DNA of 64,000 nt from JAJPIG01 sp035531675. Its GTDB lineage: Bacteria; Desulfobacterota; Binatia; Binatales; Binataceae. The stretch covers positions 78,572 to 142,571 of the forward strand of contig DATKSL010000007.1 of the NCBI GenBank assembly GCA_035531675.1. Direction: 5' to 3'. Positions 44,025-52,164 of the stretch are shown piece after piece; within the stretch, counting starts at the first letter, position 1, and the number at the start of each line of letters is the position of its first letter. Made by a program: the position numbers and the translations under genes. A model generated the notes under the pieces. The model searched no databases. It was not told the origin of the DNA and was given only the letters and a program-made list of their open reading frames with translations.

Positions 44025-45332
44025 ATGAACATCGCAGTCGTCGGAACCGGCTACGTCGGACTGGTGAGCGGCACCTGCTTCGCCGAGAGCGGTAATGAGG
44101 TGACCTGCGTCGATATCGACGCGAACCGAATCGCGCAGCTCAAGGCGGGTAAGATTCCGATCTACGAGCCCGGCCTGGAGGAGCTGGTGCGGCGCAATGT
44201 CAACGAAGGCCGCCTTCATTTCACCACCGATCTTGCGGGCGCCGTGCGCCAGTCGCTGGTGTCGTTCATTGCGGTCGGCACGCCGATGAGCGCGACCGGC
44301 GCAGCCGACCTGAGCGGCGTGATGGCGGCGACCGAGTCGGTGCTGAAGGCGGCCGACGGTTATCACGTGATAGCGGTCAAGAGCACGGTGCCGGTCGGCA
44401 CCAACGACAAACTGATGGCGCTCGCCGCGCGCCTGGCGATCGACCGGGTGGAGATCTGCTCGTGCCCGGAGTTCCTCAAGGAAGGCTCGGCGATCGAGGA
44501 TTTCATGCGGCCCGATCGCGTGATTATCGGCAGTATCAGCGAACGTTCGACGGCCGTGCTGCGCGAACTACACGGCAGCTTCGTGCGCACCGACAATCCG
44601 ATCCTGGTGATGCATCCGCGCTCGGCGGAACTGACCAAATACGCCTGCAATGCGATGCTCGCGCTGCGCATCTCGTTTATCAACGACATGGCTAACCTGT
44701 GCGAGGCGGTTGGCGCCGAGATCAACGAGGTGCGCCGCGGGCTGGGCTCCGACCATCGGATCGGATCGCAGTTCCTGTTTCCGGGCGTCGGCTACGGTGG
44801 TTCCTGTTTCCCCAAAGACGTGCAGGCGCTGGTCCATAGCGCCGCCGAGCAGCGGCTGGACTTCAGCCTGCTCCGCGCCGCCGAGGAGGTCAACGATCGC
44901 CAGAAGCATCTGCTGGCGACGCGCGTCAAGCAGCATTTCGGCGACGATCTGAGCGGGCGCAGCTTTGCGGTCTGGGGACTCGCATTCAAGCCGCGCACCG
45001 ACGACATGCGCGAGGCCCCGTCGATCGTGGTGATCGAGGAGCTGCTCAAAGCCGGCGCGCGCGTCCAGGTGCACGATCCCGAGGCGCTGGAGAACGCGCG
45101 CAAATTGTTCGGCGAACGGGTAAGCTATCATCGGATCAACTACGAGGCGCTCAAGGGGGCGGACGCGCTGCTGATCCTGACCGAGTGGAACGAGTTTCGC
45201 CATCCCAATTTTCAGCGTATTCGCACGGAACTCAAGCAAGCGGTGATTTTTGACGGACGCAATCTTTACGATCCGGCGCTCATGAAGGCGCTCGAATTCC
45301 GCTACTTCTCGATCGGTCGCCCGGCGGTCTAG
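44025..45332 (+). CDS. ugd: UDP-glucose 6-dehydrogenase
   Basis: A 435-residue nucleotide-sugar dehydrogenase: NIAVVGTGYVGLVSG, GTPMS, CPEFLKEGSAIEDF, and the catalytic cysteine in GYGGSCFPKDVQAL. It oxidises UDP-glucose twice to UDP-glucuronate. The next gene is an epimerase two bases after its stop, so UDP-glucuronate or a derived sugar is the likely product of the pair. Confidence 0.94.
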   Translation: MNIAVVGTGYVGLVSGTCFAESGNEVTCVDIDANRIAQLKAGKIPIYEPGLEELVRRNVNEGRLHFTTDLAGAVRQSLVSFIAVGTPMSATGAADLSGVMAATESVLKAADGYHVIAVKSTVPVGTNDKLMALAARLAIDRVEICSCPEFLKEGSAIEDFMRPDRVIIGSISERSTAVLRELHGSFVRTDNPILVMHPRSAELTKYACNAMLALRISFINDMANLCEAVGAEINEVRRGLGSDHRIGSQFLFPGVGYGGSCFPKDVQALVHSAAEQRLDFSLLRAAEEVNDRQKHLLATRVKQHFGDDLSGRSFAVWGLAFKPRTDDMREAPSIVVIEELLKAGARVQVHDPEALENARKLFGERVSYHRINYEALKGADALLILTEWNEFRHPNFQRIRTELKQAVIFDGRNLYDPALMKALEFRYFSIGRPAV

Positions 45333-45334
45333 GC

Positions 45335-46276
45335 ATGGCGATGCGAATCCTGGTGACGGGCGGCGCGGGCTTCATCGGCTCGCATACGGTCGACGCGCTG
45401 ATAGGCGAGGGCCACGACCTCGCGGTGATCGACGATCTTTCCGCGGGCCGGCGCGAGCAGGTCAACCCGGCGGCGCGATTTTTAAAGGCTGATCTCCGCG
45501 ACGCTGCCGCCGTCAACGAGATCGTGGCCCGCGAGCGCCCCGAGACGATCTTCCATTTCGCGGCGCAGATGGACGTGCGCCGCTCGGTCGCCGAGCCGTC
45601 GTTCGACGCTACGGTCAACCTGGTCGGCTTTCTGAATCTGATGGAGGCTGGCCGTCGCGCCGGTCTGCGCCGCGTGATTTTCTCCTCGACCGGCGGCGCG
45701 ATTTACGGCGAGCAGGAAGCCTTTCCCTGCGACGAAGATCATCCGCTACGTCCGGTGAGTCCCTACGGCGTGGCCAAGCTCGCCACCGAAAAATATCTGT
45801 TCTTCTACCGCGCCGAGTACGGGCTTGAATACCTCGCGCTGCGTTACGCCAACGTCTATGGGCCGCGCCAGGATCCGCACGGCGAGGCGGGGGTGATGGC
45901 GATTTTCTGCGGACGGATGCTGGCGGGGCAGCCGGTGACGATTTTCGGCGACGGCGAGCAGACCCGCGACTATGTGTTCGTGGGCGATATCGTGCGCGCG
46001 AATCTGGCGGCGCTGCGGTCAAACGCCAGCGGCGCGTTCAATATCGGCACCGGGGTCGAAGCCAGCGTCAACCGCCTGTACCAGGAACTGGCGGCGGTCG
46101 CGGGCATCGACAGTCCGCCGCTCCATGCGCCGCGGCGGGCGGGCGAACAACGCCGTTCGCTAATCTCGCCGGCGCGCGCCGCCCAGCATCTGCACTGGCG
46201 GCCACAGGTCTCGCTGGCCGAGGGCTTGCGGGAAACCTTCGCGTTCTTCAAAGCTCGCGCGGCCGCCGGTGTTTGA
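45335..46276 (+). CDS. NAD-dependent nucleotide-sugar epimerase (UDP-glucose 4-epimerase-like)
   Basis: An extended SDR of 313 residues: VTGGAGFIGSH at the N terminus, ATVNLVGFLNLMEA, SSTGGAIYGE and the catalytic YGVAK. It also has the family segment YANVYGPRQDPHGEAGV and the domain with FGDGEQTRDYVFVGDI. It likely interconverts UDP-glucose/galactose or the glucuronate forms produced by the upstream dehydrogenase. Confidence 0.9.
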   Translation: MAMRILVTGGAGFIGSHTVDALIGEGHDLAVIDDLSAGRREQVNPAARFLKADLRDAAAVNEIVARERPETIFHFAAQMDVRRSVAEPSFDATVNLVGFLNLMEAGRRAGLRRVIFSSTGGAIYGEQEAFPCDEDHPLRPVSPYGVAKLATEKYLFFYRAEYGLEYLALRYANVYGPRQDPHGEAGVMAIFCGRMLAGQPVTIFGDGEQTRDYVFVGDIVRANLAALRSNASGAFNIGTGVEASVNRLYQELAAVAGIDSPPLHAPRRAGEQRRSLISPARAAQHLHWRPQVSLAEGLRETFAFFKARAAAGV

Positions 46277-46288
46277 GGCGGTGTGGGA

Positions 46289-48091
46289 ATGACCGACCCG
46301 CAGCTGATTCGCAACTTCTCGATTATCGCCCATATCGATCATGGCAAGTCGACGCTTGCCGATCGGCTCCTGGAGCGCACCGGCGCGCTCACCAAGCGCG
46401 AGCTGAAAGCGCAGTTCCTGGACTCGATGGATCTCGAACGCGAGCGCGGCATCACCATCAAGGCGCGTTCGGTGCGGATCAATTATGCCGCCAACGACGG
46501 CCGCACCTACATCCTGAATCTTATCGACACGCCCGGTCACGTCGATTTCGCCTACGAGGTCTCGCGCAGCCTGGCCGCCTGCGAGGGCGCACTGCTGGTG
46601 GTCGACGCGAGTCAGGGGGTCGAGGCGCAGACCCTCGCCAACGTCTACCTGGCGCTCGACCATGGCCTCGAGATCGTGCCGGTGATCAACAAGATCGATC
46701 TGCCGGGCGCCGATATCGAGCGCACCCGGAGCCAGATCGAGGAGGTGATCGGGCTCGATGCGAGCAATGCGATTTTGACCAGCGCCAAGGAAGGGGTCGG
46801 CATCGACGAGGTGCTGGAGGCGATCGTGACCCGGATGCCGCCGCCGCGGGGGAAATCGATCGATTCGGCGCGCGCGCTGATCTTTGACAGTTGGTACGAC
46901 CCGTACGAAGGCGTGATCGGCCTGGCGCGGGTGTTCGACGGCGAGTTTCGGCGCGGCATGAAAGTGCGGCTGATGGCGACCGGCAAGGACGGCGAGGTGA
47001 TGCGGATGGGGCATTTCACGCCCCATGAGCAGGCCGCCGAAGTGCTGGGGCCGGGCGAAGTCGGGTTTATCGTCGCCGGCGTCAGGACGGTCGCCGACAT
47101 GCGGGTCGGCGATACCATCACCGACGCGGAGCATCCGGCCGCCCAGCCGCTGGCGGGCTTTAAGGAACTGAAGCCGATGGTGTTCGCGGGCCTCTATCCC
47201 TCGGAGGCCAATCAGTACGGCGCGCTGCGCGAGGCGATCGAGAAGCTCAGGCTCAACGACGCCAGCCTGGTGTTCGAGCCGGAGAGCTCGCAAGCTTTGG
47301 GTTTCGGTTTTCGCGCGGGCTTTCTGGGCCTGCTGCATATGGAGATTGCGCAGGAACGGCTGGAGCGCGAGTTCGGCCTCAACCTGATAGTGACCGCGCC
47401 GACCGTCGCCTACCGGGTGATCACTGCCGCCGGCGAGACCACGACGGTCGATAACCCGTCGCGGTTGCCCGATGAATCGATAATCGCAACCATCGAGGAA
47501 CCGTTCATTCTCACCTCGATCTATGTCCCCGACGAGTTCGTCGGCGCCATCATGACGCTGTGCGAGGAGCGGCGTGGCACCCAGCGCGACCTCAAGTACG
47601 TCGGCACCAACCGCGTCATCCTGCACTACGAACTGCCGTTGGCCGAAGTGGTGTTCGATTTTTATGACCGGCTGAAGTCGGTAAGCCGCGGCTATGCGTC
47701 GCTCGACTATGACTTTCTGGACTTCCGCGCCGGGCATCTGGTTAAATTGGAGGTTCGCATAAACGGCGAGGTGGTGGATGCGCTGTCGATAATCGTGCAC
47801 CGTGACAGGGCGTACGAACGGGGACGATCGCTGTGCGAAAAGATGCGCGAGGTCATCCCGCGCCAGATGTTCGAGGTCGCCATCCAGGCTTCGGTCGGCA
47901 GCAAGATTATCGCGCGCGAAACCGTCAAGGCGCTGCGCAAGAACGTGACCGCCAAGTGTTATGGCGGCGACATCACGCGTAAGCGCAAGCTGCTCGAGAA
48001 ACAGAAGGAAGGCAAAAAACGGATGAAACAGGTCGGCCGGGTTGAACTACCGCAGGAGGCTTTTCTGGCCCTCCTCAAGGTCGAGCGATAG
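46289..48091 (+). CDS. lepA: Elongation factor 4 (LepA)
   Basis: A translational GTPase of 600 residues: IRNFSIIAHIDHGKSTLADRL split by normal spacing (G1), DTPGHVDF (G3), NKIDLPGA (G4), plus EF-G-like domains and the LepA-specific C terminus with KKRMKQVGRVELPQEAFLA. It back-translocates or remodels stalled ribosomes. ATG 46289 preferred to GTG 46283. It is followed by lepB, the classical lepA-lepB pair. Confidence 0.97.
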   Translation: MTDPQLIRNFSIIAHIDHGKSTLADRLLERTGALTKRELKAQFLDSMDLERERGITIKARSVRINYAANDGRTYILNLIDTPGHVDFAYEVSRSLAACEGALLVVDASQGVEAQTLANVYLALDHGLEIVPVINKIDLPGADIERTRSQIEEVIGLDASNAILTSAKEGVGIDEVLEAIVTRMPPPRGKSIDSARALIFDSWYDPYEGVIGLARVFDGEFRRGMKVRLMATGKDGEVMRMGHFTPHEQAAEVLGPGEVGFIVAGVRTVADMRVGDTITDAEHPAAQPLAGFKELKPMVFAGLYPSEANQYGALREAIEKLRLNDASLVFEPESSQALGFGFRAGFLGLLHMEIAQERLEREFGLNLIVTAPTVAYRVITAAGETTTVDNPSRLPDESIIATIEEPFILTSIYVPDEFVGAIMTLCEERRGTQRDLKYVGTNRVILHYELPLAEVVFDFYDRLKSVSRGYASLDYDFLDFRAGHLVKLEVRINGEVVDALSIIVHRDRAYERGRSLCEKMREVIPRQMFEVAIQASVGSKIIARETVKALRKNVTAKCYGGDITRKRKLLEKQKEGKKRMKQVGRVELPQEAFLALLKVER

Positions 48092-48093
48092 GC

Positions 48094-48828
48094 ATGGGCG
48101 GGTCCGAACCGGTACGCAGCTTCGCCAAGGCTTCGGAGCCGCGCAAGGCCGGCCTTGAACCGGCTGGCGGCGCGCCGCGCAAGTCGGCGCTGCGCGAGTA
48201 CGGCGAGGCGTTCGGCATCGCGATCCTGCTCGCGCTCATCATCCGCACCTTCCTGATTCAGGCCTACAAGATTCCCTCGGGTTCGATGGAGCCGACGCTG
48301 CTGATCGGCGACCATCTGCTGGTCGACAAGCTCGCCTATGGACTCAGGCTGCCCGATACGCTGTTCGGCCTGAAGCCGCTTTCCGGCATCATCCCGTATG
48401 GGCATTATGTGTTGAACTTCGGCCCCGTCCATCGGGGCGATGTGGTGGTTTTCGTCTTCCCGCTCGATCGCACCAAGGATTTCATCAAGCGCGTGATCGG
48501 CGTCGCGGGCGATGTGGTGGCGGTCAAGAACGGCAGGGTTTATCTCAATGGCGCCCCGATGCCCGACCCGCACGGCCATTACGACCTGCCGCTGGAGGAC
48601 CGGACGCGGCTTTCACCGCGCGACAATTTCGGCCCGGTGACGGTGCCCAAGGGCAAGCTCTTAATGATGGGCGACAATCGGGACCACAGCTATGACAGCC
48701 GCTTCTGGGGATACGTCAACCGCAATGCGGTTGAGGGCAAGGCCCTGGTGATCTATTGGTCATGGAACAGCGACAGCAATTCGCTGCTGCCGGTGCGATG
48801 GCGCCGGTTCGGCATGGTGATTCGTTAG
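48094..48828 (+). CDS. lepB: Signal peptidase I
   Basis: One N-terminal membrane span (FGIAILLALIIRTFLIQ) precedes the catalytic serine in IPSGSMEPTLLIGD; the general-base lysine lies in DFIKRVIGVAGD, and MMGDNRDHSYDSR is box E. Length 244. It cleaves signal peptides at the outer face of the inner membrane. It begins two bases after lepA. Confidence 0.96.
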   Translation: MGGSEPVRSFAKASEPRKAGLEPAGGAPRKSALREYGEAFGIAILLALIIRTFLIQAYKIPSGSMEPTLLIGDHLLVDKLAYGLRLPDTLFGLKPLSGIIPYGHYVLNFGPVHRGDVVVFVFPLDRTKDFIKRVIGVAGDVVAVKNGRVYLNGAPMPDPHGHYDLPLEDRTRLSPRDNFGPVTVPKGKLLMMGDNRDHSYDSRFWGYVNRNAVEGKALVIYWSWNSDSNSLLPVRWRRFGMVIR

Positions 48829-48838
48829 GAGCGGGCCA

Positions 48839-49426
48839 ATGACCGAGGAAGGCAGCAGAACTGGAGCATTGCTCGAACAGCTCGTAGCGCGGTTCGAGCT
48901 GGTGCTCGAGGCGGTGTCAGGATTCGGCGGGCGACTGGACAGTCTGCGCGAAGAGCTGCGCGGCCAGTTCACCGAGGTCGGCCGCCAGATCCGGTTCATT
49001 TCCGAGCAGATTGCGATCAACCGCGCCAACCTCGCTGGCGTCAGGCAGGACCTGGGAGCGGAAATCGGCCGGCTCGGCGAGGAGTTGGGCAAAACCCGAA
49101 TCGAATTCGCCGAGCGGACGACGGCGATGGAGGGGCGGCTGCGCCAGCAGGTACAAGCCGCCCAGGAAGCGCTCAAGAGCGAGGGCCTCGCGATTCGTGA
49201 GCGGCTGGTGCGGGAACTCTCGGCCACTGCGACCAAGCTCAAGTCGGGCTTGAGCGAGCCAAGTCCAGCGATCGCCAAAAAGGTTGACGCCGAGTTGAAG
49301 CGGGCCATCAAGGCGCTGGCGGCGCTGGACAAGAAATTCGATCGCTTCGACGATCGCATTACGATTCAAACCCGCGACCAGGAAGAACGGGTGCGCAAGA
49401 TCGAGCGCCGCAGCAGCCGCGGATAA
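48839..49426 (+). CDS. Coiled-coil protein of unknown function
   Basis: A 195-residue hydrophilic protein with heptad-like helices through most of its length (LRGQFTEVGRQIRFI, LGAEIGRLGEELGKT, MEGRLRQQVQAAQEAL) and no signal peptide or membrane span. It follows lepB by 10 bases. No known family recognised; a structural or scaffolding role is only a guess. Confidence 0.65.
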   Translation: MTEEGSRTGALLEQLVARFELVLEAVSGFGGRLDSLREELRGQFTEVGRQIRFISEQIAINRANLAGVRQDLGAEIGRLGEELGKTRIEFAERTTAMEGRLRQQVQAAQEALKSEGLAIRERLVRELSATATKLKSGLSEPSPAIAKKVDAELKRAIKALAALDKKFDRFDDRITIQTRDQEERVRKIERRSSRG

Positions 49427-49469
49427 TCGAGCCGCCGGGCGTTTTTTGGTCGCTGGCAACGGCGCCGGC

Positions 49470-49498
49470 TTGACCAGCGGCCCGCTGCACGGTACAAA
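49470..49498 (+). promoter_or_regulatory. Sigma-70 promoter of the pyrimidine operon
   Basis: TTGACC (49470-49475) and TACAAA (49493-49498) with a 17-base spacer. Transcription should begin near 49505, immediately before the PyrR-type leader structure. Confidence 0.65.
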
Positions 49499-49505
49499 AA
49501 ATAGT

Positions 49506-49540
49506 GCCTTTAACTCGTCACTGAGAGGACGGGAAGGTGC
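49506..49540 (+). promoter_or_regulatory. Probable PyrR-binding loop in the pyr leader
   Basis: The segment folds as CCTT/AAGG lower stem, an internal bulge, a GTC/GAC upper stem and the hexaloop CTGAGA, which fits the CNGNGA loop of PyrR-binding RNAs as I recall that consensus. It lies just upstream of an intrinsic terminator and a pyrR gene, the arrangement of UMP-dependent PyrR attenuation. Confidence 0.6.
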
Positions 49541-49565
49541 CAATAATGAGAGTTTGTGGATTGTT

Positions 49566-49598
49566 GCCCGGCTGCAAAAGCAGGCCGGGTATTTTTTT
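49566..49598 (+). terminator. Intrinsic terminator (attenuator) in the pyr leader
   Basis: GCCCGGCTGC pairs with GCAGGCCGGGT (one bulged G) around an AAAA loop, followed by ATTTTTTT. It lies 57 bases before pyrR, so read-through must be regulated for the operon to be expressed. Confidence 0.8.
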
Positions 49599-49655
49599 GC
49601 GCCCGCGCACGGCCGCGCAAGCTGGCGGTGCAGTCCGGACGAAGCGGGACACGCC

Positions 49656-50210
49656 ATGATGAAAGCGACTGCGCCGCTAGCGATGGACGCGGCTGCGATC
49701 GGTCGCGCGATTAAGCGCATCGCCCGTGAGATCGCTGAGCGCAACAACGGCGTCACCAATCTGGTGCTGATTGGAATCGTGCGCCGCGGCGTCCGCCTGG
49801 CCGAGCGTCTGGCGCAGCTCCTGCAAGTCGACGGTATCGCGATTCCGGTCGGCACCCTCGACATCTCGTCGTATCGCGACGACGGCCGCGTCGCCGATCC
49901 GGGGCCGCAATTGCTGGGACGCGACATTCCGTTTTCGCTGGATGGCCGCAAGGTCGTACTGGTCGATGACGTGCTCTATACCGGGCGCACCGTGCGCGCC
50001 GCGCTCGACGCGCTTATCGACCTCGGCCGTCCCGAGTCGGTACAGCTCGCGGTGCTGGTCGACCGCGGCGAACGCGAGTTGCCGATCCGGGCGGATTTTG
50101 TCGGCAAGAACATCGAGGCGCCGGTCGGCCAACGGGTTTACGTCCGGCTCGACGAGGTTGACGGGGTGGACGCGGTAGTGATGGGCGAGCCGAAGCAGCA
50201 GGCAGGGTAG
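49656..50210 (+). CDS. pyrR: PyrR: pyrimidine operon attenuator / uracil phosphoribosyltransferase
   Basis: A 184-residue PRTase-fold protein: GIVRRGVRLAERLA, the DISSYRDD segment (YRDD at 73-76), PRPP loop VLVDDVLYTGRTV (101-113) and ELPIRADFVGKNI. PyrR binds UMP and then the pyr mRNA leader, promoting termination. ATG 49656 or 49659 gives a normal N terminus. The leader just upstream carries its probable RNA target. It is followed after four bases by the fused pyrB. Confidence 0.95.
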   Translation: MMKATAPLAMDAAAIGRAIKRIAREIAERNNGVTNLVLIGIVRRGVRLAERLAQLLQVDGIAIPVGTLDISSYRDDGRVADPGPQLLGRDIPFSLDGRKVVLVDDVLYTGRTVRAALDALIDLGRPESVQLAVLVDRGERELPIRADFVGKNIEAPVGQRVYVRLDEVDGVDAVVMGEPKQQAG

Positions 50211-50214
50211 GGCG

Positions 50215-52164
50215 ATGCGAGCGCTTCCCAAATGCGACCTGGTCTCGATCGATGATCTGACGTTGCCGGAAATCGAGCGGATCTTCGCCCTGACCGATGA
50301 ATACGCCGCGGCCCTGGAGCGCGGCGACAAGCTCAACGCCGCTCACGGCCTGATCATGGCGACCCTGTTCTACGAGCCCTCCACGCGCACCCGCCTGAGC
50401 TTCGAGTCCGCGATGCATCGCCTGGGCGGCTCGGTCATCAGCTCCGCCGACATGCACGCCAGCTCGGCCGCCAAGGGCGAGAGCCTGGCCGATACCGTGC
50501 GGGTAGTGGGTGCGTATGCCGATCTGCTCGTCGTGCGTCACCCGCGCGACGGTGCGGCCCGCGTCGCCGCCGAGTATGCACCGTGCCCGGTCTTCAACGC
50601 CGGGGACGGCAGCCGCGAGCATCCCAGCCAGACGCTGTGCGATCTCTACATCCTGCGCAAGCGCAAGGGTCAGCTCAAAGGATTGACGGTCGCCATCTGC
50701 GGCGACTTGAAGTTTGGCCGCACGGTGCATTCGCTGATTTACGCGCTGGCCCGCTTCGGCGCGAATATCGTCACGGTCCCGCAGGCGGGCATGGAAGTCC
50801 CCGAGTACGTGCTGGAAAGGATCGCGGTGGAGCGAAACTACCGCTTCTCGACAGTCTCGATGGGCGAGCTGTCGTCGCTGGCCGGCGACGGACGCCTCGA
50901 CGCGCTCTATTTGACGCCGAAAGCCCCCCATCAGATGGCGCTCTTCACCTCCGATCTGCCGCTCGCCAACTTGCCCAGCGGCAAGGCGCCGACGACGCTC
51001 GATGCGTTCTATGTGACGCGCCTGCAGCGCGAGCGGTTGCCTGACAAGAACCTCGGTCCCGAGAGCTACGTGCATTTCGACGCCCGCGCGCTCAAGGGCA
51101 GTCGCTCGCAGGGCGCGGTGGTGATGCATCCGCTGCCGCGCACCGACGAGCTCGCCTACGAGCTCGATACCGATCCGCGCGCGGCCTACTTCGAGCAGGC
51201 CGCGGCTGGCGTACCGGTGCGGATGGCGCTGATCGGCTGGCTGCTGGAGCAGGCCGCCCGCGGCGAGCAACGCGCCACCCTGGCGCCGGCCGCCCCGCGC
51301 TTCCGGCCGCAGCCGGCGCTTAGATGCGTCAATTCCAACTGCGTTACCCGCCACGAGGCCGCCTACCTCGCGCCGCGCTTCACGCTGGCGCGTGGCAACG
51401 ATCGTTCGCGGCTGATGTTGCGTTGCGATTTTTGCGAGCGCGAGCTGGGCGCCGAGTTTGTGGGGCACGTTCGCACGCGGCGCTTCTACCGGTTCGACGA
51501 ACACTTGCGCGGCTACGTTCGCCAGTGGATCGACGAGAAATCGCTGGCGGTGTTCGAAAGCGTCAAGCAGGCGGAAGAGAATGGCTACGAGCCGTACCGG
51601 CGCGGTCCGCAGCGCGAGATTATGAATGCCGCCGAGATCGGACGGGCGCTCGACGAACTCGCGGGCCAGGTCATTGCCGATCTGCCCGACGCCGGCAACC
51701 TGATTATCGCCGGGATCGTCAGCCACGGCGCCTTGATCGCATTGCGTCTGCGCGAGCTGGTCGAGGCCCGCACCGGGATTCGCCCGCCAGGTCTGATGCT
51801 GGACGTCTACAACACCAGCGACCCGGTCAGATTGATGGACGGCGGCGAGGAGATCGATGTCACCGGCCGCACCGTGATCCTGGTCGATGACGTGATCAAC
51901 ACCGGATGGACCGTGCAGCGCGCCATGGCGATACTGTGGCAACGCGGCCGGCCGGCGGCGGTCAAGCTGGCGGTGCTCATCGACCGCGGCCATCGCGCCA
52001 TCCCGATCCGTCCCAACTATGTTGGCAAGAACATCCCGACCGCAGTCAGCGAGCGGGTCCAGGTCCGGCTCGACTCGGATCCCGCCGACGGTCACAAATC
52101 GGGCGACCGGGTGGTAATCTACTCGCTCCTGGAATCGATGAAGGAACCGGCTGCCGCGCAATGA
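50215..52164 (+). CDS. pyrB: Aspartate carbamoyltransferase fused to a PyrI-like zinc domain and a PyrR-like phosphoribosyltransferase domain
   Basis: Three modules in 649 residues. 1-350: catalytic ATCase, with STRTR 56-60, K87 in the 80s loop, RHP 108-110, HPSQ 136-139, R169 in FGRTVHS, TRLQRER 268-274 and HPLPR 305-309, so active. 365-415: four-cysteine zinc domain (C371, C376, C404, C407) matching the PyrI C-terminal domain (NSNC...LRCDFCERE), without PyrI's nucleotide domain. 468-640: PyrR-like PRTase with loop VILVDDVINTGWTV (554-567) and RAIPIRPNYVGKNIPT. A 27-residue insertion precedes TRLQRER. It overlaps pyrC by four bases. UMP/PRPP feedback through the third domain is my inference. 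Confidence 0.92.
   Translation: MRALPKCDLVSIDDLTLPEIERIFALTDEYAAALERGDKLNAAHGLIMATLFYEPSTRTRLSFESAMHRLGGSVISSADMHASSAAKGESLADTVRVVGAYADLLVVRHPRDGAARVAAEYAPCPVFNAGDGSREHPSQTLCDLYILRKRKGQLKGLTVAICGDLKFGRTVHSLIYALARFGANIVTVPQAGMEVPEYVLERIAVERNYRFSTVSMGELSSLAGDGRLDALYLTPKAPHQMALFTSDLPLANLPSGKAPTTLDAFYVTRLQRERLPDKNLGPESYVHFDARALKGSRSQGAVVMHPLPRTDELAYELDTDPRAAYFEQAAAGVPVRMALIGWLLEQAARGEQRATLAPAAPRFRPQPALRCVNSNCVTRHEAAYLAPRFTLARGNDRSRLMLRCDFCERELGAEFVGHVRTRRFYRFDEHLRGYVRQWIDEKSLAVFESVKQAEENGYEPYRRGPQREIMNAAEIGRALDELAGQVIADLPDAGNLIIAGIVSHGALIALRLRELVEARTGIRPPGLMLDVYNTSDPVRLMDGGEEIDVTGRTVILVDDVINTGWTVQRAMAILWQRGRPAAVKLAVLIDRGHRAIPIRPNYVGKNIPTAVSERVQVRLDSDPADGHKSGDRVVIYSLLESMKEPAAAQ

Noticed and set aside
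49430..49447. GC-rich stretch followed by TTTTTT after the coiled-coil gene
   Set aside because: No stem of more than a few pairs could be formed, so I did not call a terminator.
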